DNA from: CAWUIO01 sp963922455
Lineage (GTDB): Bacteria; Bacteroidota; Bacteroidia; Cytophagales; Microscillaceae
Length of the DNA: 64,000 bases
Assembly (NCBI GenBank): GCA_963922455.1
Contig: CAWUIO010000010.1
Coordinates: 1-64,000 of the forward strand
Direction: 5' to 3'
A program made the position numbers and the translations under genes. The notes below the pieces were generated by a model, which searched no databases, had not been told where the DNA came from, and worked only from the letters and a program-made list of their open reading frames with translations. Position 1 is the stretch's first letter. Every line of letters starts with the position of its first letter. Below are positions 17,850 through 25,422 of the stretch, piece after piece.

Positions 17850-17907
17850 GTTAAAGCCCTAGTTTGCTAAATGTTAAAAGTGTTAAAAGCAGGTTAAAGG
17901 GGTTAAA
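17850..17907. promoter_or_regulatory. Array of GTTAAA direct repeats (operator candidate)
   Basis: GTTAAA occurs at 17850, 17873, 17882, 17893 and 17902. The last four are spaced 9, 11 and 9 bases, about one helical turn, all in the same direction. OmpR/PhoB-family winged-helix proteins bind direct repeats with about 10-11-base spacing, and such a protein is encoded immediately to the right at 17968. The array lies between the divergent TonB receptor and the regulator and could control both. Confidence 0.6.
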
Positions 17908-17967
17908 ATGGCTGCTTAGGGAGCGCTTTTGCCCAAATATTCGTATACTTTGTAAAATCGGAAAGAA

Positions 17968-18936
17968 ATGAAGCGAGACAATATCATAGCACTAACTGGC
18001 TTAGTTATGGCCTTAGGGGCTTTGGTTTTTATTCAGACCATGCTCTACTGGAAAGGGACAGAATTGGATCAAAGGATGCATGCCTTCAAAGGAAAAAACC
18101 GCGAACTGATGTGGGGTATTCACGAGGCTTTGGAAGAGCAAGATATTGCCTTGAGCCAAGAGATCAATAAACTCATCCATTTACAAACCCGAGGGAAGGC
18201 CCTCCCAAGCGAGTCGGTTGAGTGGGTAAAAAAGGAAATGGAGCGAGTAATTGATTCGGTATCCCGATACTATGATTTTGATGTGTCGGTATATTTCCGC
18301 ATAGCCAAAACCTGCCATGATTGTGAGGGAGACGGCAAAATTCTCTTACAAAATTATTCCTTTCACGAAGAAGATTTGACAATACAAAACTATCACGTAC
18401 GCATGGGGTATCGAGTCGACGATCAAGATTACCATGTTTTCTTCTTTTATCCCCAAAGAGAAGACTATGTGAGTGGGGGAGCCTCCCGTTGGATCTTAGC
18501 GAGTTTTATCCCGATTGTCATGCTTATGCTTCTTACTTCTTATTTCTTAAAAAAATCTTTACCTACTATCGCAGGCCCAGGGCTACAAGGAGCCAGTCCT
18601 CACAAAGAGCCGGGCTCCCCCCCAGAAGAAAAGCCCGAAGCGTACATGCTCGGAGATTACCTGTTTGACTACAGCACGCAAACGTTGTATTATGAAAACC
18701 AATCCATTTCCCTATCCAAACGGGAAGCAGACATCCTGCACATTCTCTGTGAAAACAAAAACCAAGTTTTGAAGCGGGAAGAAGCCCTCAAAAAAATATG
18801 GGGAAGCATCGATTATTTCAACCGCCGAAGCATGGACGTTTACATTTCTAAACTGCGCAAACACCTCAGCCAAGATGCCAGGGTCAAGATTACCAATGTA
18901 CACGGGAAGGGATTTATTTTAACCGACGAAGCTTGA
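17968..18936 (+). CDS. Membrane-anchored OmpR-type winged-helix regulator
   Basis: A 322-aa protein with two membrane segments (about 8-27 and 175-194) enclosing a periplasmic region of about 145 residues, in the arrangement of a histidine-kinase sensor. The periplasmic part contains a KTCHDCEGDG motif near residue 113 whose two cysteines could sense redox or bind metal. After a Pro-rich linker comes an OmpR/PhoB C-terminal DNA-binding domain (about 228-320: LSKREADILHILCENKNQVLKREEALKKIWG is the helix region, ending NVHGKGFIL). There is no kinase and no receiver domain, so this is a one-component regulator in the manner of ToxR or CadC, but with the DNA-binding domain at the C-terminus. Likely target: the divergent TonB receptor and itself. 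Confidence 0.85.
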   Translation: MKRDNIIALTGLVMALGALVFIQTMLYWKGTELDQRMHAFKGKNRELMWGIHEALEEQDIALSQEINKLIHLQTRGKALPSESVEWVKKEMERVIDSVSRYYDFDVSVYFRIAKTCHDCEGDGKILLQNYSFHEEDLTIQNYHVRMGYRVDDQDYHVFFFYPQREDYVSGGASRWILASFIPIVMLMLLTSYFLKKSLPTIAGPGLQGASPHKEPGSPPEEKPEAYMLGDYLFDYSTQTLYYENQSISLSKREADILHILCENKNQVLKREEALKKIWGSIDYFNRRSMDVYISKLRKHLSQDARVKITNVHGKGFILTDEA

Positions 18937-18958
18937 TAGAAAATCTGGTATCGGCTTA

Positions 18959-19088
18959 GGGGCTGTCCCCGGCCTTATCATGGGGTGCCCACCTTGAAAG
19001 AAAGTGCCGCCGGGGTCGGGCTATCACTACTCGCTGGCCCCCGCGCCATCCAGCGGCGAGCTCAAACAGGCCGTTCTATCCCTCAGCC
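18959..19088 (-). repeat. Dispersed 130-bp structured repeat, copy 5
   Basis: Minus-strand ends GGCTGAGGG and GGGGACAGCCCC (outer pair GGCTG/CAGCC); inner stem CCCCGGC/GCCGGGG-like. Shares about 100 near-identical bases with copy 4, 5.6 kb away. It begins 22 bases after the regulator's stop and points against that gene. Confidence 0.88.
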
Positions 19089-19218
19089 GGTCTTATTCTA
19101 GCAGTTCAACTTAAGGCAAAAGCAAAGCCTCGACAGGGAGGGATGAGCAATTAGTATGAAATGGGATAGCACAAGCAATCTCAATACATTTGGCCAAGTA
19201 TTAAATTCACAATCAAGT

Positions 19219-19256
19219 AAAAAAAGCAGAAGCATATGTTATGCCTCCGCTTTTTT
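19219..19256 (-). terminator. Terminator of the T9SS cargo gene
   Basis: On the minus strand an 11-bp stem (two G-U pairs) with an ACA loop is preceded by six A and followed by seven T, 15 bases after the stop at 19271. Confidence 0.85.
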
Positions 19257-19270
19257 CTAGCGACAAATCA

Positions 19271-22200
19271 TTAGCGAATAATCATTAATTTACCTTGAAT
19301 AGCAGCATGTTTTGTTCCCAAAACGCGGTAAATATATATGCCATTGCGTAACGACTTTGGTAGACGAATGGCCAAACTTCCTGAATCGTCCAAAGAGGCT
19401 ATGTCTTCCTGATATAATACTTGTCCGTTTATATCCAGGATTTGCACCTTGCCAGGAAAATCCTCCTGGGATTGTAATTGAATGTAAAATAACTCACCCG
19501 CACGGGCTGGGTTGGGGTAGTTGGATAGTGATGACTCGATTTCTATTGGGAGTGGTACATCGGGTACAGTTAGACTCGAGTTAAGAACCCCAGAACAGAT
19601 CTGTTGGTCATTCACAAAAGAAAAGACAAATTCTACAGGCAATATTGTTTCCGGGTTATTTAAGGGGAGCATCGTATTGGGGTCAAGGATTGCATTAGGC
19701 CCTGATTGATCTTTACCATAGGCAATATTAGTATTTTCAAAAGCTACAAATACTGAGTTTTGTATTTGAGCCGCTGTGTTATCGCAATCATTAGGATACT
19801 TAACCCTATAGTATTCAATTTGATTATTATAAGCACGTACATTGCCAAAAGTATAAACTTTATCAATTTGTAGACCTAGTGAGCTGTAAGCCAGATCTTT
19901 CGCTTTACGCTTTCCATAGATAATATTATTTTTAATGAGCAAGTTACCGCCAGGTTTAAGTCTTTTTACATTTACTTTTTTTGGTTTAGTTGGATCATTT
20001 TCTTGAAATACAATAGCTCCATACTTATCTCGTAAATCTTCATTCCTACTGATGGATTCTTCAACAGCTTGAATGCCAAATGCAGTTGGTTGAATTAGTA
20101 GATTATCTGAAATAACAAAACCATCACCCCCGTCATCACCCACTACTATTCCAGCCCCTCCAATGGTACATAATCCACGACTCCATCCTGATGCACTATT
20201 CGTGGCACACCTAATCCAATTTCCTTTGATTTGGGCCCAGTTATCTGGATTTCCACCTCCTGCCCGGAAGTTTAAAAAATTGATCCAATCTCCAGCATCC
20301 CCTTTTTGGTTATTCATACGATTATTGTTGACCTCAATTCCCCAACCACGAGTTCCTCTGAATTGTACAGCGTGACCAAAACTGTTAAAGGTTCCTTGTG
20401 CATTATTAGTAAAATCACGGAAGGTATTATTCCGTATTTTGATGTTAGTTTCAGTGCCTTCAACTCCACCTCCTTCAAAAATAAATCCTCCACCCATATT
20501 TTCTAAGTGGCAAAACTCAATGATCACATTGCTACTATTTGAAAGAATACCTGCCGTATAATATGGAAAATCGTTGCTACCACTTCTTACAAAGTTTCTA
20601 AATTCACAATTTCGTATTATGACCTTATGACCATTTGTATTGGTAATACGGAGTGGAACATTGCTGTTAATTGAACCAAAATCAAATAACTTATTTTCAA
20701 TGATCAAGTCATTTTGTAAGTCTGTATAGCTCAAAGAAGTACTTACTTCATCCAGACAAGGAGTACTAAGAAAAATTACGCCTTGATTATTGTTTAATGT
20801 ATAAGTATAGTTTGTACCCTGTTTAACATTATGGTCTATATAGATTTGGTATTCACCAAAAGTTTGTACTTCAGCATCTGTAATGCTTAAATTACCTCCT
20901 GGACTGCGAGTAATCGTTGGTAAATTGGAAGTCGTATTTTTTTTCCATATAAGCTTGATTTGGTGAGAGGAAAGAGCTTCTCCTCGAAAATTTCCGTTAA
21001 GATCGGCCCTACTTGGTGAGGTTTGGCTGGAGGGTGTAAAAAACCGTAATTCTATTGTTTTGGATTTTCCAGCTACCCCAGACATATTCGGCTTTTCATA
21101 AGGTATTGCTTCCACGGTGTAAACATCTCCTGCATTTGGCTTTGCCAAATGAGAAATCCAATTATTGAAGTCTCCGTTTAAAACATAAGGAGCGCTATTT
21201 TCAGTTCTATCGAGTGTAGAAGGCCCCGAAACCACAAATCTCACACTGCCAGTATTTTGCTCATTACTACTTACAGCTTCCAAACTAAAATCTCCTGTGG
21301 TTAGGTCTAGATAGGCTACATCTCCGGGTTTTTCAAACACTGAACGTAAATTAGCCCCTTGCCACATATTAAAATAATCAATTTCTGGTACATCAATCTC
21401 TTTAAAACAAATATCTACCGACTTGCCTACACCTGCTCTACCAGTACCATTAGTGTTGGTGTAAGGAACTGCACTAATGGTATAACAATCCCCTTCCTGG
21501 GGTATTGGGAGTAAGTTTATGTCCCAAGGATTTTGGTCACCAAAAAAAGCATAGGGGGAAGTATTCACTACCCTTTTAATAGATGGAATACTGACAGTAC
21601 TCTTATGCGGAGTTAACTCAAAAACGATACTTTTTACACAACTTGGATCAACAACAGTAGCTAAAAAATTAAAATTACTAGTACCATTTGAAGGGTCGAT
21701 CACCTCTCCATCTGTCAATATCGTGCCTGTGGTGCCGGGTTCAAAAATGGATAAATCTTGGATTTCAGGTAAAATAATACAAAAAAAGAAATCAAGATTG
21801 ATGATTCGGGAGTCTATCACGGAAGGGGGCGCTCCTCCTGGGTTGTTTTTTAAAAGTTGTACGGTAAGAGTATAAATGTCACCAGATATTGGAAAACCTA
21901 AGTCAGTTTCGTCCCATACATTATATTGCAAGTCAGTATCTGGGTGATTATCTCCAAATGCTGCGTACGGGGCAATGGATTCCTCATGTGTATACGTATT
22001 AATCCCATCAGTAATGATAAAATTAACCTTATCAAAGCCTTTAGCGCTGTTACTTTCAGATATCGTATTTACCAGAAAACTAAGGTTTTTACCAGGGTTA
22101 TTTGAGGCAATTACCCTTAGGTTTATAGCAGAATTGGGATCTAAGTCTTCATACCCGGTTGGTACTTTATGATCGATACTACTAATCATACTGATACTCT

Positions 22201-22753
22201 CAATAGTAGGAAATTGACTAAAAAATTGCACTTTTAGTACCTTGATATCCCGTACATTACCATTTCCTTGGTTATCTACAAGGGCGACCCATATTTGATA
22301 ACGCTCTTCATCTTGAGGTAGGGGTATGGGCTTGTATTGATTACCATTATTATCATTTGTTGTTGGCCAATTGTAAAAGTCAACTGGCTTAGGGGAGAAA
22401 CTATCTCCAAAAGAAGAGTAGGGTGCAGAACCTTCTAAGCGAAGCGAGTTAGTTACCAGTTCAAGATTGAACCCTTTCCGAATTTCTACACGGACTTTCC
22501 AATCACTTGGTAATGTTCCGTTTAAATCAATCCTGAAATTTAAGTCTAGATCACCAGGTGTATCATCAAATGCATCCAGGTTTAATAATACATCATCCAC
22601 CCGATTCTTGATAATTGCATCTCCACTTACTGCACATTTGGTGCTTGCATAAATAGGAGTAATACCTGCAATTTTTACATTCTCGCCACTTTGTGAATAC
22701 ACAGTTGACGCATAGAAAATTAACAATAAAACAAATTGAAGAAACTTTTTCAT
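19271..22753 (-). CDS. Large secreted parallel beta-helix protein with T9SS C-terminal domain
   Basis: A 1160-aa protein. Signal peptide (1-20); then four related beta domains marked by an APY-x-x-FGD-like motif at about 110, 261, 399 and 521, each followed by GD-x-YT-x-x-A-x-PY; then a right-handed beta-helix region (about 650-1000) with repeated N-N-x-I/F turns; and a final 85-residue sorting domain (SNYPNPARAGE, KVQILDINGQVLY, LRNGIYIYRV, GKLMIIR). The last part is typical of type IX secretion cargo, removed after passage and leaving the protein on the cell surface or outside. Beta-helix folds often bind or cut polysaccharide, but no catalytic residues can be assigned. The gene is more AT-rich than its neighbours. 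Confidence 0.9.
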   Translation of the reverse strand: MKKFLQFVLLLIFYASTVYSQSGENVKIAGITPIYASTKCAVSGDAIIKNRVDDVLLNLDAFDDTPGDLDLNFRIDLNGTLPSDWKVRVEIRKGFNLELVTNSLRLEGSAPYSSFGDSFSPKPVDFYNWPTTNDNNGNQYKPIPLPQDEERYQIWVALVDNQGNGNVRDIKVLKVQFFSQFPTIESISMISSIDHKVPTGYEDLDPNSAINLRVIASNNPGKNLSFLVNTISESNSAKGFDKVNFIITDGINTYTHEESIAPYAAFGDNHPDTDLQYNVWDETDLGFPISGDIYTLTVQLLKNNPGGAPPSVIDSRIINLDFFFCIILPEIQDLSIFEPGTTGTILTDGEVIDPSNGTSNFNFLATVVDPSCVKSIVFELTPHKSTVSIPSIKRVVNTSPYAFFGDQNPWDINLLPIPQEGDCYTISAVPYTNTNGTGRAGVGKSVDICFKEIDVPEIDYFNMWQGANLRSVFEKPGDVAYLDLTTGDFSLEAVSSNEQNTGSVRFVVSGPSTLDRTENSAPYVLNGDFNNWISHLAKPNAGDVYTVEAIPYEKPNMSGVAGKSKTIELRFFTPSSQTSPSRADLNGNFRGEALSSHQIKLIWKKNTTSNLPTITRSPGGNLSITDAEVQTFGEYQIYIDHNVKQGTNYTYTLNNNQGVIFLSTPCLDEVSTSLSYTDLQNDLIIENKLFDFGSINSNVPLRITNTNGHKVIIRNCEFRNFVRSGSNDFPYYTAGILSNSSNVIIEFCHLENMGGGFIFEGGGVEGTETNIKIRNNTFRDFTNNAQGTFNSFGHAVQFRGTRGWGIEVNNNRMNNQKGDAGDWINFLNFRAGGGNPDNWAQIKGNWIRCATNSASGWSRGLCTIGGAGIVVGDDGGDGFVISDNLLIQPTAFGIQAVEESISRNEDLRDKYGAIVFQENDPTKPKKVNVKRLKPGGNLLIKNNIIYGKRKAKDLAYSSLGLQIDKVYTFGNVRAYNNQIEYYRVKYPNDCDNTAAQIQNSVFVAFENTNIAYGKDQSGPNAILDPNTMLPLNNPETILPVEFVFSFVNDQQICSGVLNSSLTVPDVPLPIEIESSLSNYPNPARAGELFYIQLQSQEDFPGKVQILDINGQVLYQEDIASLDDSGSLAIRLPKSLRNGIYIYRVLGTKHAAIQGKLMIIR

Positions 22754-22909
22754 AAAACATAATTTAGGTTGAGCCCCAATATAGTTTTATTAGTACTGAT
22801 CAACTCTTTTGTTAGATTATGTTATTGTTATCTATTTCTTAATAGGATAAAAGGAATGGTATCATACTTTCCATCCCTACCAAAAATTTCCTAAATGGCG
22901 ATAAACCCC

Positions 22910-23036
22910 GGCTTAGGGATAGAGCCTCTGTCTGAGCCCGAAATGGCCCAGCGGGAGGCAGGCGAGTGGCGAAAGCCCGGCCCGCGCTGGTAGATACTTG
23001 AAGTTGAGTAGAAAGGACCAAAAGCGGGCAAGCCCC
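22910..23036 (+). repeat. Dispersed 130-bp structured repeat, copy 6
   Basis: Begins GGCTTAGGG and ends GGGCAAGCCCC (outer pair GGCTT/AAGCC); inner stem GCCCGC/GCGGGC. The core is diverged (TCTGAGCCCG in place of TTTGAGCTCG). It lies in the 484-base gap between the start of the T9SS gene and the stop of the YgiQ-type gene; nothing else is seen in that gap. Confidence 0.8.
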
Positions 23037-23237
23037 CGGAATACAGGCTACCTTAAGGATTATCTGGGATACAATACAAAGCCCTTTTTGGCTTGTTTTT
23101 AAGGCTGAGCCTAAAATCAAGGACTTAAGAAGGAGTAAGAACTCTCCCTAGGGCTAGGGTCGAGAGGACAAAAAAGAACAGGCAGGGATTAAGGTTAAGG
23201 TGTTGTCTACCATTATGCTGGCTTAGCTCCAAAAATC

Positions 23238-25124
23238 TTACCTCTCTCTTCTCTGCTCTCTGCTCTTGGTGCCCTTTTTCCCCAATAACTTCTGCATCAT
23301 ATCCTGCCGCCCCCAGTTGCGCAGCTTGTCGGCAATGCGCTTGCGGTTTTCTGACTTATACCAGAAGAAAAAGAGGTGCTGGTTTTTCTTTTCTTTTTCC
23401 GACTTGGCCGTGTAGACGGGTTTGAGGGTGTAGGGGTGAACCCCGGCATAGTAAATCACGGTAGCCACGGTCATCGGGGTAGGGGTAAAGCCTTGGACTT
23501 GCTCGAGCTCAAAGCCCATGTCTTTGGTCTCGCAGGCGAGGTTGGCCATATCTTGCTCCTCACAGCCCGGGTGACTGGAGATAAAGTAGGGGATGAGGGG
23601 CTGGTCTTTTTTGTATTTCTTATTGAGGCGGTCAAAGCGCTTCTTAAACTCGTGGAAAAACTTGAAAGATGGCTTGCGCATGATGCGTAAGGTGTCGTCT
23701 GACGTGTGTTCGGGGGCCACTTTGAGCCGGCCAGCCACGTGGTTTTGGACGAGGTTGTCCATATATTCTTCCATATCTTGGGAATCGCCTACCTTGTTAT
23801 GGCCTTCTACCAGCAAGTCATAGCGAATGCCACTGCTTACGAAGGCTTTTTTGACATCCGGATGATTGCCCACTTTTTTGTAAATCTCGGTGAGGGCCTT
23901 ATGACTGGTGTCCAGGTTGTGGCACACCACCGGGTGAATGCAGGAAGGCGAAGTACAGCGGTCGCAAATTTCTTGAACCTTGCCCTTCATTTTGTACATA
24001 TTGGCCGAGGGGCCACCCAGGTCGCTAATGTATCCCTTGAAATCGGGCATATTGGTCACGGCCTCAACTTCCTTCATAATCGATTTTTCCGAGCGGGAAG
24101 CAATAAACTTGCCTTGGTGGGCCGAAATGGTACAAAAGCTACATCCCCCAAAGCAACCCCGGTGCATATTGATAGAAAACTTGATCATCTCAAAGGCCGG
24201 AATGCTGCCTCTTTTCTTGTATTTAGGATGCGGTAGGCGGGTATAGGGCAGGTCAAACGATTGGTCAATCTGCTCCTCACTCATCGGCGGGTAAGGGGGA
24301 TTGATCACCAGGGTCTTGCCTACTGACTTTTGGAGTATCCTCCGGGCTTGTACTTTATTAGACTCTTGTTCTACGATCTTAAAATTGGCCGCGTATTTTA
24401 GTTTGTCTTGGAGACAAGCCTCGTGGGAGTGTATTTCTACATCGGTCCAGTTTTTATTCTTAGGCGTTTTTTCGCCTTCCTCCAGAAGGAATGCCGTTTG
24501 GGGAACAGTCCGCATGGAAGAGAAGGGCACGCCTTTTTCGGCCAGTTTTAAGACTTCTCGCAGGGAACCTTCGCCCATACCGTACACGAGCATATCGGCC
24601 CCGCTTGTTTCTAAGATATTGGGAAAGAGTGTGTTGTCCCAGTAATCATAATGCGTTACTCTACGCAAGGAAGCCTCAATGCCTCCAATCAAGACGGGTA
24701 CATCCGGATAGAGTTCTTTGAGTATCTTGGTGTAGACATTGACGGCATAGTCGGGGCGGAAACCCGCTTCTCCGCCTGGGGTATAGGCATCGGTGCTTCG
24801 TTTGCGCTTGTTGGCGGTATAATGGTTTACCATGGAGTCCATACAGCCCGAGGTAACCCCAAAAAATAAGCGGGGACGGCCAAATTTCTTAAAATCCCGT
24901 AGATCGTCCCGCCAATTGGGCTGCGGAATGATGGCAACCCGGTATCCCGCGTGCTCCAAAATCCTTCCAATGACCGCCGGGCCAAAGGCGGGGTGGTCTA
25001 CATAGGCATCTCCCGAAACTAGGATCACGTCCAGCTCGTCCCAGCCTCTCTTTTCTACTTCTTTCCAGGTGATGGGCAACCAATCACTCAATGGGCGTTC
25101 TACGCTTCGGTTTTGGCTATTCAT
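23238..25124 (-). CDS. YgiQ family radical SAM protein
   Basis: A 628-aa protein matching YgiQ over its full length. The N-terminal part (about 30-200: DVILVSGDAYVDHPAFG, VLIGGIEASLRR) resembles a cobalamin-binding-like Rossmann region. The radical SAM core begins with Cys324, Cys328 and Cys331 in HRGCFGGCSFC, which bind the [4Fe-4S] cluster that cleaves SAM. Additional cysteines lie in CDRCTSPSC. The C-terminal 50 residues are the DUF3362-type tail. The reaction is not established for the family. It is very conserved and monocistronic, ending in a basic tail. Confidence 0.93.
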   Translation of the reverse strand: MNSQNRSVERPLSDWLPITWKEVEKRGWDELDVILVSGDAYVDHPAFGPAVIGRILEHAGYRVAIIPQPNWRDDLRDFKKFGRPRLFFGVTSGCMDSMVNHYTANKRKRSTDAYTPGGEAGFRPDYAVNVYTKILKELYPDVPVLIGGIEASLRRVTHYDYWDNTLFPNILETSGADMLVYGMGEGSLREVLKLAEKGVPFSSMRTVPQTAFLLEEGEKTPKNKNWTDVEIHSHEACLQDKLKYAANFKIVEQESNKVQARRILQKSVGKTLVINPPYPPMSEEQIDQSFDLPYTRLPHPKYKKRGSIPAFEMIKFSINMHRGCFGGCSFCTISAHQGKFIASRSEKSIMKEVEAVTNMPDFKGYISDLGGPSANMYKMKGKVQEICDRCTSPSCIHPVVCHNLDTSHKALTEIYKKVGNHPDVKKAFVSSGIRYDLLVEGHNKVGDSQDMEEYMDNLVQNHVAGRLKVAPEHTSDDTLRIMRKPSFKFFHEFKKRFDRLNKKYKKDQPLIPYFISSHPGCEEQDMANLACETKDMGFELEQVQGFTPTPMTVATVIYYAGVHPYTLKPVYTAKSEKEKKNQHLFFFWYKSENRKRIADKLRNWGRQDMMQKLLGKKGTKSREQRRER

Positions 25125-25262
25125 TTGACAAAGATAGGGATTTTACGATGTAGATTTTAGCTTAAATAGGTAAGTAAAGTTTTGCCCAAAAAGTTTTCAA
25201 TTCCGGGATAAAATACCTTTTTCTAAAAATCTTTAAAAAGGCTCTAAATTTTACCCTAGTAA

Positions 25263-25279
25263 TGAATCATTCTGATTCA
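25263..25279. promoter_or_regulatory. Palindrome upstream of the DUF4132 gene
   Basis: TGAATCA-TTC-TGATTCA is a perfect 7-bp inverted repeat, 144 bases before the DUF4132 start; a second, CTAGA-TTAT-TCTAG, follows at 25291-25304. Either could be an operator. The region 25125-25422 is otherwise AT-rich and empty. Confidence 0.25.
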
Positions 25280-25422
25280 AATATTCGTAACTAGATTATT
25301 CTAGATGTATAAAAAAGACTTATTCCTATTAAGTATCCATTAAATCCTTATTTTTGAATACTAGGCACACAAACAAAGGATGAGTCATTCCGGGTGCTAG
25401 CAACCGTTTACTCCGAGCAACG

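Noticed and set aside
23376..24236. Long plus-strand frames opposite the YgiQ-type gene
   Set aside because: Antisense to a highly conserved gene; no start context or homology.
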